NCBI RefSeq assembly: GCF_043729335.1
Contig: NZ_JAYTLQ010000057.1
Coordinates: 124,001 to 188,000 of the forward strand
Direction: 5' to 3'
Length of the DNA stretch: 64,000 bases
Origin: Crenothrix sp043729335
GTDB taxonomy: Bacteria > Pseudomonadota > Gammaproteobacteria > Methylococcales > Methylomonadaceae
Part shown: positions 53,698 to 63,143 of the stretch, piece by piece
How the letters are laid out: every line of letters begins with the position of its first letter
Numbering within the stretch: the first letter of the stretch is position 1
Translations under genes and position numbers: made by a program
Notes under the pieces: model-generated
Databases searched by the model: none
What the model saw: the letters and a program-made list of their open reading frames with translations, nothing else
Told to the model about the DNA's origin: nothing

Positions 53698-55122
53698 ATG
53701 AATTTTCAGCAAATTCTCATTATTCTGTTTTCTCGCAAGTATTTAATTATTTCGGTTTTATTATGTACGGTTGGGGCAATAACTGCCCTAAGCATAAGAA
53801 TGCCCAAAGAATATGTGGCGACGACATCGTTGGTTGTTGATCAGTGGAATGTTGATCCGGTGTCAGGCGCGAGTATTCCTTCTCAGCTTGCGGATGCTTT
53901 TATGGGAACGCAGGTCGATATTATTACCAGCCATAATGTCGCCCTTAAAGTGGTTGATAGGCTCAAATTAACTGAAAATACACATTTGACTGCCGGTTTT
54001 GATGCTAATTATAAGGGTGATCTGCGTGATTGGATCGCTGATCATTTAGTTAAGCATCTGGAAGTATTGCCGTCTCGGGAAAGCAGTGTCATGCAGCTCA
54101 ATTTTTCTGCTATTGATGCCAAATTATCGACCGACATCAGCAATGCTTTTGCGCAGGCCTATATTGAAACTAATATTGAGCTACGTGCACAGCCAGCCAG
54201 ACTAAACGCCGACTGGTTTGATGAGCAAATGTCTTTTTTTCGGGAACGCCTCCAGCAAGCACAAGATAAGTTGTCTGATTATCAGCAGCAACATGGAATT
54301 GTGGTCATGAATGAGCGATTGGATCTGGAAAATGAGCGCTTAGCGGACATATCAAAACAATTGGTTGATAGCCAATCTCGTACTTATGAATTGTTATCTA
54401 GAAAAAATCAGCTAGCCTTATCTAAGAGAAAGCATCAATTTGAAAGCAAGACCGATAAGAGTGGGTCTTATGAATCCTTAGAAGAAGTGTTAAACAGCGC
54501 TTTTGTCCAAGGACTGAAAGGTGATCTGGCGCGTACTGAGTCTAAGTTTGCAGAAGTTTCTAAGCGTGTTGATAAGAACCATCCGCAATATAAACAAGCC
54601 TATGCGGAGATGACCAGTTTAAAAAATAAAATTGATTCGGAAATCAATACGGTGCTGGAGGGTATTAGTAATAACGCGACTACAGCGCAACAACGAGACG
54701 AGCGCTTACTTTACGCACTAACTGATCAAAAGGATAAGGTTTTACAGTTAAAGCAGCAACAAAATGAAATGGTAGTGCTGACCAGGGAAGTTGAGAATGC
54801 ACAAAAGTTTTACGATAACGCCATGCAGCGTTCGGTGCAAACCCGTATGGAGAGTGAGGCCAGTCAGTCTAATATTGCTATTTTAAATCCTGCGTTAATA
54901 CCGCAAGAACCTGCTAAACCAAAAGTTCTGCTTAATATTTTATTGTCGGTTTTTTTGGGGACATTATTAGGGGTTTGTGCGGCATTTTTAGTAGAGTTGC
55001 TGGATCGGCGTTTAAGATCGCCTATCGATATGGTGGAGCAATTGGGTGTGCCGGTGTTAGGAGTGCTGTCAGCTGCAAAAAAGACTAAATCGCCTTTTGT
55101 AAAGAAGCGAGCGGTGTTGTGA
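53698..55122 (+). CDS. epsF: Chain-length determinant protein EpsF
   Basis: The 474-residue inner-membrane co-polymerase has an N-terminal helix (about 12-32) with the Wzz-type start, a periplasmic coiled-coil body (residues 160-340, RERLQQAQDKLSDYQQQHG), and a C-terminal helix (about 415-440) preceded by PALIPQEPAKPKV. It sets polymer length together with the tyrosine-kinase-like partner. AAGGA precedes the ATG. The stop overlaps the epsG GTG start. Confidence 0.9.
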   Translation: MNFQQILIILFSRKYLIISVLLCTVGAITALSIRMPKEYVATTSLVVDQWNVDPVSGASIPSQLADAFMGTQVDIITSHNVALKVVDRLKLTENTHLTAGFDANYKGDLRDWIADHLVKHLEVLPSRESSVMQLNFSAIDAKLSTDISNAFAQAYIETNIELRAQPARLNADWFDEQMSFFRERLQQAQDKLSDYQQQHGIVVMNERLDLENERLADISKQLVDSQSRTYELLSRKNQLALSKRKHQFESKTDKSGSYESLEEVLNSAFVQGLKGDLARTESKFAEVSKRVDKNHPQYKQAYAEMTSLKNKIDSEINTVLEGISNNATTAQQRDERLLYALTDQKDKVLQLKQQQNEMVVLTREVENAQKFYDNAMQRSVQTRMESEASQSNIAILNPALIPQEPAKPKVLLNILLSVFLGTLLGVCAAFLVELLDRRLRSPIDMVEQLGVPVLGVLSAAKKTKSPFVKKRAVL

Positions 55123-55946
55123 AGACGCTAACAATGGGGGGGTTGTTACTGGATGCCGGGAAAATTACCTTGGCGGGTGCGGAAAGAATATTGCGCTTAC
55201 AGAAAGAAAGAAACATGTTATTCGGTGAGGCCGCTAAAGCATTAGGATTGATTACTGAAAAAGATATTCAACAGGCTCTCGCACAACAATTTGATTTTCC
55301 TTTTCTAGCCAACAATAAAACCGGTTTAAGTTTTGAGCTTATTGCGGCCTATAAGCCATTTTCCGCGCAAGTTGAAACTTTACGGGCAGTGCGCAGCCAG
55401 TTGATGTTGCGCTGGTTTGTAGATAACCGTAAGACGCTGGCGATTGTCAGCCCTATTAACAATGAGGGACGTAGTTTTCTTGCTGCTAATTTGGCTATTG
55501 TATTTTCGCAGCTGGGTGAGCGTACGTTGTTAATTGATGCTGATTTGCGTCAGCCACGCCAACACAAGTTGTTTAACCTTGAAGGTAAATTGGGATTGTC
55601 TAATCTTTTGGCGCAGCGTGTTGATCATTCAGTAATCAACCAAATTTCCGGATTTAGGGATTTATCGGTTTTATCGGCAGGTACTATACCACCCAATCCA
55701 CTAGAGCTTATTAGTCGTGGCCTAGAGTCTTGTTTAGAACGGCTGTCTGCTGAATATGATGTGATTCTTCTGGATACGCCAGCGGGATCGCAAGGCTCTG
55801 ATGCGCATATACTATCAGCTAAAGCGGGCGGGGCATTATTACTTGCACGACAGCATAAAACTCGGCTGCTAAAATTGGAAGCGATGAAAAATTTGCTAGA
55901 AAACTCTGGAACCGCTGTAATTGGAGCGATAATAAATGATTTTTAA
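55119..55946 (+). CDS. epsG: Chain-length tyrosine-kinase-like ATPase EpsG
   Basis: This 275-residue cytoplasmic BY-kinase-like protein has an N-terminal EpsG-type helical domain (ERNMLFGEAAKALGLITEKDIQ) and an ATPase domain: NNEGRSFLAANLAIVF in place of a classical GK[ST] P-loop, LLIDADLRQPRQHKLF (Walker A'), and VILLDTPAGSQ (Walker B). The GRS variant is the norm for EpsG. No C-terminal Tyr cluster is present. GTG 55119 overlaps the epsF stop; an ATG at 55133 is the alternative. Confidence 0.88.
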   Translation: MKTLTMGGLLLDAGKITLAGAERILRLQKERNMLFGEAAKALGLITEKDIQQALAQQFDFPFLANNKTGLSFELIAAYKPFSAQVETLRAVRSQLMLRWFVDNRKTLAIVSPINNEGRSFLAANLAIVFSQLGERTLLIDADLRQPRQHKLFNLEGKLGLSNLLAQRVDHSVINQISGFRDLSVLSAGTIPPNPLELISRGLESCLERLSAEYDVILLDTPAGSQGSDAHILSAKAGGALLLARQHKTRLLKLEAMKNLLENSGTAVIGAIINDF

Positions 55947-56020
55947 CGATATATTATTTATATTCTGTTAATAAAAATGTATAACATGGCAAAAATAATA
56001 ACGATTTTGGAATTAACCAA

Positions 56021-57397
56021 ATGAACAATGCCACAGCAATACAAAAATTCAGGAACAGCGCAGTGACAAGATGTTTAATTAAAAAACACCGCAAGGCTTT
56101 TGTGAGCAATATTAAATCGATCAATTCATTACAGCGTGTTGGTTATTCAGTAATTGTAGGGGGCATTTTTGCTGTCCTGAGCTCACCGACTTTTGCCGTA
56201 ACTAAGTTAAATCAAACTTTTACGCCTTATGTTGGGACTAGCCATGCATATGATAGTAACCTGTTACGTGCGTCTGGCAATAATACTAATCCAGCCAATG
56301 GTAAAACTTTAAAAGACAGTTTTATCAATCAGATTCGAGCAGGTTTAAACGTCGATTGGCATTTAAGTCGGCAACAATTTATTGTTAATGCAGACGTGAA
56401 TCAAAATTGGTTTACTGCTTTCGATGAGTTGGATTATTTTGGTCATGATGTGCTTGCGCAATGGAATTGGGTGATAGGCAGTAGGTTAAAAGGTGAGATT
56501 GGTTACAGACATGATAAATCTTTGGCAAGTTTTGCTCAGTTAAATGCGAATACACAGGGCGGTGTGCTTGATAATTTACAGACTGCACAGCTTTATTTTG
56601 CTAATGCTGAATACGAGATTTTGCCCAGCATTTTCTTGAAGTCCGGATTTTTGCGCAACGATTGGAATTATGGAAATGGTCGCGAAAACAGTAACCAAAT
56701 TCAAAACAGTGGTGAATTCAGTGTGCAGTACCGTAATTTAAGCAAAACCACAATAGGTTTTCGTGCCGTAATTACCGATGGCAAATACCCTAATAGACCG
56801 GATAACGATCCTTCTGATAATGCTTTTTTTCGTACCAGTTATTATCTGGATGGAGAGTGGCGGCACAGTGATAAGCTGCGTTTGGATGGGTGGGTTGGCT
56901 ATGTCCAGCAAGATTATGAGCACCAGAATGTTGCGCGCCCCCCAGATAAGGTTAATCTGGATTTTTCGGATGTAGTGGCACGCCTTGACATTAATTGGTT
57001 GCCCAGCGAAAAAACCACCCTGGTTTTTTCGGCATGGCGCGCAGTTGACCAAGCTTTTACATCCAATGCGACTTTTGTTTTGAGTACGGGTGTTAGAGTG
57101 AGGCCGATGTGGTTGCCAACAGCCAAAATACGTGTGGAAATGCCGATTTCTTATGAAAATCAAAGTTATTTAGGCGGGGATCCTAATAATACTGGTGTAG
57201 GCTCTGGTCAAAATACTAATTTCCAGCAAGTCGATGACATTGTTGACGTTGGCTTAAACCTTATTTATACCCCGTGGTTAAATACTGAATTATCCTTGAA
57301 TGTTAAGCATGAAGATCGAAGCTCTAATGCGGATGCAGCGTCGAATTTTACCTATGATGCTCAAACGGTCGGCATTAACGCAAAAGTAGAGTTTTGA
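56021..57397 (+). CDS. epsL: EpsL-like outer-membrane beta-barrel protein
   Basis: The 458-residue protein has a long basic N-terminus, a signal helix near residues 40-60 ending PTFA, and a beta-rich body with alternating aromatic residues (for example FTPYVGTSHAYDSNLLRA). It ends in a short aromatic strand, VGINAKVEF, as expected of a C-terminal beta-signal for BAM. It fits the EpsL family of exopolysaccharide operons; its exact function is unproven, probably the export or modification of polymer at the outer membrane. Confidence 0.82.
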   Translation: MNNATAIQKFRNSAVTRCLIKKHRKAFVSNIKSINSLQRVGYSVIVGGIFAVLSSPTFAVTKLNQTFTPYVGTSHAYDSNLLRASGNNTNPANGKTLKDSFINQIRAGLNVDWHLSRQQFIVNADVNQNWFTAFDELDYFGHDVLAQWNWVIGSRLKGEIGYRHDKSLASFAQLNANTQGGVLDNLQTAQLYFANAEYEILPSIFLKSGFLRNDWNYGNGRENSNQIQNSGEFSVQYRNLSKTTIGFRAVITDGKYPNRPDNDPSDNAFFRTSYYLDGEWRHSDKLRLDGWVGYVQQDYEHQNVARPPDKVNLDFSDVVARLDINWLPSEKTTLVFSAWRAVDQAFTSNATFVLSTGVRVRPMWLPTAKIRVEMPISYENQSYLGGDPNNTGVGSGQNTNFQQVDDIVDVGLNLIYTPWLNTELSLNVKHEDRSSNADAASNFTYDAQTVGINAKVEF

Positions 57398-57522
57398 TCG
57401 TTAAATTTGTCGAAATTCGTAGTTTGCCGCAGATATAGCCACATGGAACATTGCTAATAAATAATTATGCTTAATTTATTAATAAATATCAATTTAATAG
57501 TTATGTGCCGCATTTCTACTAA

Positions 57523-58905
57523 ATGAAACAGGTTGATTTTAAAGTAAGTTTGAAAGTTGGCCTAACAGCACACGTACCAAAATGGGCGAAATCTGGTATT
57601 GCCGCCTTAGTAGAATTACACAACGTTGATCTTTTGCCGACTAATGACTCGTGTGAGCCTGATGTTATTTTGCATTATGGCAATTACACAGATGCGGCGT
57701 GTCAGCACTATGGTTACGGACGCTTGGGCTTTTGGTTTTTTCGATTTGCAGGTCTAGATGTTGATGCCATGTCAGCGGGGCGGCATTCTGCGGCAGCCGG
57801 ATTACCTCTTGAAGTAAGTTTGTGGGCTCGCTTTCCAGATGGTAGTTGTCAGTGTTTATATCAATCATTTGGGCTTCTTGAGCCGTTCATCATAAAGCGT
57901 GGTGTCCACGATGCATTAGCAAAAGCGGCATTTTTCCCTGCCCGCGTTGTATCTTCATATTTTAAAACGATGGTGCTGCCTGTCTGCTCTGCACAATCGC
58001 TGCAAATTTCATCAACTACTTTTGTCGCCCGTTTTATGGAAGTAAAAGCGATAGCGCAAAAAATTGTACGTAAGTTGCTTTATAACGGGCAATGGTCTGT
58101 TGTTGCGGGTGTGGGAAACGACATGATTCCTCATCCCATAGGCCAATGGTTTTTAGTGCCCAAATCGGATTGCTTTTGGGCAGATCCATTTCCGTGGGAA
58201 CATGAAGATCGGCAGTGGATCTTTTTAGAGGAATTGCCATTTTCTACGCAGCGTGGTTATTTGGTGGCGATTGAGTTATTTAAAGATGGCAGCCACAGCG
58301 ATGCGCAGCCTGTGATGATAGCGGATACTCATCTTTCTTATCCCTTTTTGTTTAAATGGGATGGCGATTTATATATGGTGCCAGAATCGGGTGTAGCCAG
58401 AAATATTGTATTATGGAAGTGCGTATCGTTTCCAAATAAATGGCAGCAGGTGACGGAGTTACTCAGCGATATTCGCGCGGTTGATGCAACCTTAATTGAA
58501 TATCAGGGCTATTGGTGGATGTTTGTCTCGGTGGCCAAAGAAGGCATTTGTATTCACGATGAGTTACATATCTATTTTTCCGACACACCCCTAGGAACCT
58601 GGCAGGCGCACCCTGAAAACCCAGTTAAATCAGACGCACGTAATGCAAGGCCTGCGGGCAATTTATTTATAGAAGAAGGCATTCTTTATCGACCAGCCCA
58701 AGATTGCAGTACGGAATATGGCAAAGCCGTTATTTTAAATCGTGTGGATCGTCTCAATAAACACAGTTTTTTAGAAACACCCATAGCGCGATTGGATGCA
58801 AGTTGGTACAAGGATTTTTTACGGGTACATACTTTGTCGAGATCTGAAAATCTTTGGGCTATAGATGGTTTTCGGTGGATAGCGCGATGGCGTAATCTTT
58901 TCTGA
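57523..58905 (+). CDS. GINT1-N-like / five-bladed propeller transferase-type protein
   Basis: The 460-residue protein has an N-terminal region with weak alpha/beta character. A C-terminal five-bladed-propeller-like domain (from about residue 195) follows, with QWFLVPKSDCFWADPFPWEHED, LSYPFLFKWDGDLYMVPES, VDATLIEYQGYWWMFVS and RNARPAGNLFIEEG. This matches the 'glucosamine inositolphosphorylceramide transferase N-terminal domain' family seen in bacterial polysaccharide clusters, related in fold to GH43. Enzymatic activity in bacteria is not established. Second-block gene after the eps operon. Confidence 0.7.
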   Translation: MKQVDFKVSLKVGLTAHVPKWAKSGIAALVELHNVDLLPTNDSCEPDVILHYGNYTDAACQHYGYGRLGFWFFRFAGLDVDAMSAGRHSAAAGLPLEVSLWARFPDGSCQCLYQSFGLLEPFIIKRGVHDALAKAAFFPARVVSSYFKTMVLPVCSAQSLQISSTTFVARFMEVKAIAQKIVRKLLYNGQWSVVAGVGNDMIPHPIGQWFLVPKSDCFWADPFPWEHEDRQWIFLEELPFSTQRGYLVAIELFKDGSHSDAQPVMIADTHLSYPFLFKWDGDLYMVPESGVARNIVLWKCVSFPNKWQQVTELLSDIRAVDATLIEYQGYWWMFVSVAKEGICIHDELHIYFSDTPLGTWQAHPENPVKSDARNARPAGNLFIEEGILYRPAQDCSTEYGKAVILNRVDRLNKHSFLETPIARLDASWYKDFLRVHTLSRSENLWAIDGFRWIARWRNLF

Positions 58906-58979
58906 AAGATTAGGTTGCTGCATTCCAAAAGAGTACGTACAGGCAAGTATCTAATATTTAAGAAGCTGGGAGGACTGTA

Positions 58980-60044
58980 TTGAATCTTATGATAGGTACT
59001 GATCCTTTGAGCCAGGGAGGGATTGCCTCGGTAGTTTCTGTTTTAGTCGATGAAGGTTTTTTGCAGAAACACACTATAAAATATATCACCTCGCATGTTG
59101 AAGGCGGCTCAGTTAAGAAACTAGTTTTGTTGGTAAAGTCTGTTTTTGATGTCTTCCGGATGTGTCTTTTTTATAAGCCGCGTGTTGTGCATGTTCACAG
59201 CGCGTCTGATGCCAGCTTTATCAGGAAGTCATTATTGCTTGCTGTGGCCAGGCTGTTTGATTGCAACACTATTTTTCACTTGCATGGCGCTGGATTTGAA
59301 CAGTATGTGACGAAGGAATCATGCACACTCATGCAATGGTGGATACGTAGAACGCTTGAAAAAAGCACTAAAGTTATTGCATTATCTGAAGAGTGGGCTA
59401 ATTTTCTCTGCAAGATTGCCCCTCGTGCGGATATTTATGTCCTGCCCAATTCAGTAAAACTTGAGCCTTTAAGTGATCATAACGAAGAAGAACAAGGCCG
59501 AATCCTGTTTTTGGGACGTGCTGAGCAGCGCAAGGGGATATTTGAATTGTTAGCCGCGATAGCGCAGCTTAAGTTATCTTATCCTGCTATTAAATTGGTA
59601 ATCGCGGGTGACGGTGATCTTACCGCGGTGCAGCGCAAAGCTGAAGCGTTAGGTATCGTTGAAAATATTGAAATTCTGGGCTGGATAACAGCTGATCAAA
59701 AACAACAACAATTACAGCGTGCGTGTATTTTTACCTTGCCATCTTATGCAGAAGGTTTGCCAATGGCTATGTTAGAAACCATGTCGGCGGGTAAAGCGAT
59801 TGTAGTTACCCCGGTGGGAGGCATTGCCAGTGTGGTTAAGGATCAGTTGAATGGCTTATTGGTTGCACCGGGTGATGTCGCCGCATTGGCAGCTGCTTTG
59901 GGTCGATTGCTAGGTGATAAATCGTTACGTGTGCAGCTGGGTGACAGCGCACGTAAAACGATAGCGGATCGTTATAACAGTGCTAGGGTGCTTGAGAAAC
60001 TATCTCATCTTTATGATGAGCTCAGCGGTATTTACGTGCTGTAA
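58980..60044 (+). CDS. Glycosyltransferase family 4
   Basis: The 354-residue GT-B protein has LSQGGIASVVSVLV at the N-terminus, HLHGAGFEQYV, VLPNSVKLEP, ILFLGRAEQRKGIFELLAAI and an intact EX7E (EGLPMAMLE, Glu258/Glu266). The start is TTG 58980, chosen because GGGAGGA lies five bases upstream, while the first ATG (58989) would be 14 bases away. It lies 74 nt after the GINT1-like gene and two nt before the CapK-like gene. Confidence 0.9.
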   Translation: MNLMIGTDPLSQGGIASVVSVLVDEGFLQKHTIKYITSHVEGGSVKKLVLLVKSVFDVFRMCLFYKPRVVHVHSASDASFIRKSLLLAVARLFDCNTIFHLHGAGFEQYVTKESCTLMQWWIRRTLEKSTKVIALSEEWANFLCKIAPRADIYVLPNSVKLEPLSDHNEEEQGRILFLGRAEQRKGIFELLAAIAQLKLSYPAIKLVIAGDGDLTAVQRKAEALGIVENIEILGWITADQKQQQLQRACIFTLPSYAEGLPMAMLETMSAGKAIVVTPVGGIASVVKDQLNGLLVAPGDVAALAAALGRLLGDKSLRVQLGDSARKTIADRYNSARVLEKLSHLYDELSGIYVL

Positions 60045-60046
60045 AT

Positions 60047-61474
60047 TTGGCGAGGCTGCATCTTATTCTCTGTAGCAGCAGGATAGTTTTTCTTTTATTA
60101 CTTAGATTGCTCATGTATTCGTCAACTTTTTACCAACAAAGTCCTGTTGCTGTGCAAAATGCTATGGTTTCGGCGCGGAATTTCCTGGTGCGTAGTTTGC
60201 GTAACTCATCAAAATTTCGTTTAGAATCCAATGAAGTCGCGAGTACTCAGTGGTTAAATACGGATGACTTGGCACAGTTACAACTTAAGCGTTTACAGGC
60301 CATGGTGGGGCATGCGGCTTTGCATGTGCCGTATTATCGTGATTTATTCGCTACCGCAGGATTTTTACCCAAGCAATTAGTCTGTCTTGCTGATATGCAA
60401 CGTATTCCGGTGTTGACTAAACAGGATATTTTGCATCAGGGCGAGTGTATGCTGGCCGAAAACCTGCGGGATTACCGTGTTGCCACCTCAACCAGTGGCA
60501 CAACGGGCATGTCGCTTAAATTATGGCGGCACCTGCATTCTATTAATCGAGAAAATGCCTTTGTTTGGCGGCAATGTAATTGGGCTGGGGTAAAGCTGGG
60601 TGAGCGACGCATGTGGATGCGCGGTGATAAGATTGTACCGGTAAATAAAACAAAGCCGCCTTTTTGGCGTTATAACATCGCTGAAAACACGATAATGATG
60701 TCAGCTTATCATTTGTCAGAAGACAGTGTAGAAGCCTATGTACAAGCGCTGGAGAAATTTGATCCTGTTTTTGGCATGGCTTATTCAGCCCCGTTGGCAT
60801 TTTTAGCACGTTATTTACTCAATGCGGGACGACGTTATCGCGGTAAATCGTTGCGCTGTTTTATAACTTCCAGCGAAACAGTAACTGATGAGCAACGCCA
60901 AGTAGTAAAAGAAGCCTTTGGTGTGCAAATTTTTGATTGGTACGGCTCGGCGGAACGTGTGAGTGCGATAGGAACCTGTGAACACGGTAATTATCATATT
61001 TTGAGCGATTATGGTTTTACCGAATTGATACCTCAAAACGATAGCACCTATACATTGGTCTGCACTGGCTTTGATAATTTTCTGATGCCGCTTATACGTT
61101 ATCAGATGAGTGATAGCATTGCTCTGGCAGATTCAAGCTATGCTTGCCTTTGTGGGCGGCATTTTCCGGTGGTTGAGCGCTTGATAGGGCGCTCGGAAGA
61201 TTATCTACTGATGCCGGATGGTCGGCAGGTATTTATGGTGGGCGGTATTATTGATGGGCTGGATAATATTCTGGAGTCACAAATAAGGCAGGATACGCCG
61301 GATGAGGTGAGAATTTTATTAGTGCCCGTACAAGGTAGCGTAGTGGATGAACAACAGGTTATCCTCCAAGCCCGACAGTTGCTGGGTGAGACGATACGTA
61401 TTAAAGTGGAATGGCGTAACGATATTCCAAAAACCAGTAATGGCAAATTTCGCGCGGTTGTACGGTCTATTTAA
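60047..61474 (+). CDS. Phenylacetate-CoA-ligase-like protein (CapK family)
   Basis: A 475-residue adenylate-forming protein. The AMP-binding motif TSTSGTTGMSLKLW, YGSAERVSAIGTC, and the C-terminal GRSEDYLLMPDG with the following KTSNGKFR are all visible. Such CapK-type enzymes occur in polysaccharide clusters and may activate an acyl group for sugar decoration, but substrates are unknown. The TTG at 60047 is two bases after the upstream stop. The ATG at 60113 (MYSSTFYQQ) gives the usual family N-terminus and may be the real start; neither has a clear ribosome site. Last gene of the cluster. Confidence 0.85.
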   Translation: MARLHLILCSSRIVFLLLLRLLMYSSTFYQQSPVAVQNAMVSARNFLVRSLRNSSKFRLESNEVASTQWLNTDDLAQLQLKRLQAMVGHAALHVPYYRDLFATAGFLPKQLVCLADMQRIPVLTKQDILHQGECMLAENLRDYRVATSTSGTTGMSLKLWRHLHSINRENAFVWRQCNWAGVKLGERRMWMRGDKIVPVNKTKPPFWRYNIAENTIMMSAYHLSEDSVEAYVQALEKFDPVFGMAYSAPLAFLARYLLNAGRRYRGKSLRCFITSSETVTDEQRQVVKEAFGVQIFDWYGSAERVSAIGTCEHGNYHILSDYGFTELIPQNDSTYTLVCTGFDNFLMPLIRYQMSDSIALADSSYACLCGRHFPVVERLIGRSEDYLLMPDGRQVFMVGGIIDGLDNILESQIRQDTPDEVRILLVPVQGSVVDEQQVILQARQLLGETIRIKVEWRNDIPKTSNGKFRAVVRSI

Positions 61475-61571
61475 CAGCAGTTTGGCAAGCTGTTAAAAAA
61501 GGGCTGAGCTTTTTGAGTATCTGCGGTATCATCTCAAGCTGTTTTTTTAACCTTTATGACAAAATAAACTC

Positions 61572-62225
61572 ATGACTCAAGATGAATCAAAACAAAAAGT
61601 TGCTCATGCGGCTTTAAAATACGTTAAAAATGTCGCTATTATTGGTGTGGGCACTGGCTCGACGGTTAATCACTTTATCAATTATTTGGCCGATATTAAA
61701 GCCGATATTGATGGTGCGGTATCCAGTTCAGAAGGCAGTACGGCGCTGTTAAAAAAACTGGGTATTCCGGTATACGATTTAAATGCGGTGGGCACGATTG
61801 AAGTGTATGTCGATGGTGCTGATGAAATCAATCCACTGAAACAGTTGGTTAAAGGCGGCGGCGGCGCATTAACACGGGAAAAAATTATTGCAGCGGCCAG
61901 TAAAACTTTTGTATGTATCGCCGATGGCTCCAAATGCGTTGATGTGTTGGGCGCATTCCCCTTGCCTGTTGAAGTGGTGCCGATGGCCAGAAGCTTTGTA
62001 GCCAGAGAACTGGTTAAGCTTGGCGGCCAACCGGTGTGGCGCGAAAATTTTATTACCGATAACCACAACCATATTCTGGATGTCCATAATCTTAATATTA
62101 TGGAACCCATCAAATGGGAACAAACGATCAATAATATTACCGGTGTTGTTGCCGTGGGTATTTTTGCTATGCGACCTGCGGATGTGGTGTTAGTCAGCCG
62201 AGGTGATGAGATCATTACCTTATAA
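61572..62225 (+). CDS. rpiA: Ribose-5-phosphate isomerase A
   Basis: RpiA interconverts ribose-5-phosphate and ribulose-5-phosphate. In ribulose-monophosphate methylotrophs this enzyme also feeds the cycle, though that is not shown here. The 217-residue protein has IGVGTGSTVNHFI, VDGADEINPLKQLVKGGGGALTREKI with the catalytic Asp and Glu, and NHILDVHNLNI. Length is normal. It follows the polysaccharide cluster by about 100 nt and is followed by the MITE-like element. Confidence 0.95.
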   Translation: MTQDESKQKVAHAALKYVKNVAIIGVGTGSTVNHFINYLADIKADIDGAVSSSEGSTALLKKLGIPVYDLNAVGTIEVYVDGADEINPLKQLVKGGGGALTREKIIAAASKTFVCIADGSKCVDVLGAFPLPVEVVPMARSFVARELVKLGGQPVWRENFITDNHNHILDVHNLNIMEPIKWEQTINNITGVVAVGIFAMRPADVVLVSRGDEIITL

Positions 62226-62249
62226 CAGCATTGTAAAAACGGCTATCTA

Positions 62250-62357
62250 CTTACAGCGTTTTCAGTAACAGTTGGTTATATTCGATGGAGTGCAAACCTA
62301 GGTTTGTACTCCGCCGTAAAAATTAACATTATTAACCATATATGAAAACGCTGTAAG
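62250..62357 (+). repeat. MITE-like element with 15-bp perfect terminal repeats
   Basis: CTTACAGCGTTTTCA (62250-62264) is the exact inverse of TGAAAACGCTGTAAG (62343-62357). In the middle, GGAGTGCAAACCT and AGGTTTGTACTCC (62287-62312) form a near-perfect palindrome (12 of 13). No coding capacity. A diverged copy lies in the opposite orientation at about 27993-28087, so the element is dispersed. No clear target-site duplication could be assigned. Placed between rpiA and the convergent roadblock-like gene. Confidence 0.8.
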
Positions 62358-62435
62358 TTGGGCAATAAGACTAATTCTTGAATAGTACTCTGTCTTAAGC
62401 AGATAGACGCGGTATCGATAAATGACTATTGGGTA

Positions 62436-63140
62436 TTAAGTGGTTTTATTTTTTCGATGACTGGCTTTAGTGCTATGGGTAAAAACCGGTTCATCGTGTG
62501 AACCGGTTTTATGGTAACGCACCGTCAGCACCCATATCAGTGATACAAATTCCGGTTGGTTGAAATTCGGTGGGCCAGAAATAACCAGATGAAAGCGCTG
62601 TGCGCCAATCATGATCGGCCAAAAACCAATTTTGCTATTGCCGGTAACATCAATCACTGCCCAGGCATTGCTAGCAAGGCCTAAGTTCTTAATCAACACA
62701 CCTGATCTACGATTGTAAACCACTGCAATTTCAGCACTTAATGCTGATAACTCTTCGGCAACTTCATGCGGAAAACCGTTGCTGGCCAAATAAAAGCCTT
62801 GATTGTCGGCCAGCAATGCTTTGCCTGTTTGTGACAGCTTAAGCAATAAGCCCGGTAACAATTTTTCCAAAGGCTCTTGTGGAAAATGTAAGGGTTGATT
62901 AATGCCCTGAACCCAGCCCAGGCGTTGGCAGTGGTATAACAAATCCAGACAAGATTCTTCCGTGTCCATGTTCATTAACTGCTTAATATTAGCTATGTTT
63001 AATAAAGGTGTTTGTTGTTGCTGCAATAAGGTACATAAAAATTGCCTTGATTTATCCGTGTCATTGGAGGCAATGGCATAATAGGCGCCAGCAGGCGTGG
63101 GATACAGGTAGAGGCCGTCCTCCAGTTTATAACTAGCCAT
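62436..63140 (-). CDS. Roadblock/LC7-like partner of a small GTPase
   Basis: The 234-residue protein has an N-terminal helical and mixed part (residues 1-105). A C-terminal region (about 110-205) follows with LLADNQGFYLASNGFPHEVAEEL, then IGAQRFHLVISG, reminiscent of the roadblock/LC7 fold seen in MglB-like proteins that regulate bacterial small GTPases. The fold call is by eye. It lies three bases downstream of the GTPase gene on the same strand, so the two are co-expressed and may interact. Last 30 residues are Lys/His-rich. Confidence 0.6.
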   Translation of the reverse strand: MASYKLEDGLYLYPTPAGAYYAIASNDTDKSRQFLCTLLQQQQTPLLNIANIKQLMNMDTEESCLDLLYHCQRLGWVQGINQPLHFPQEPLEKLLPGLLLKLSQTGKALLADNQGFYLASNGFPHEVAEELSALSAEIAVVYNRRSGVLIKNLGLASNAWAVIDVTGNSKIGFWPIMIGAQRFHLVISGPPNFNQPEFVSLIWVLTVRYHKTGSHDEPVFTHSTKASHRKNKTT

Positions 63141-63143
63141 AAT

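Noticed and set aside
61682..62215. 177-codon minus-strand ORF opposite rpiA
   Set aside because: Complete overlap with the well-supported rpiA and no family pattern; antisense shadow.
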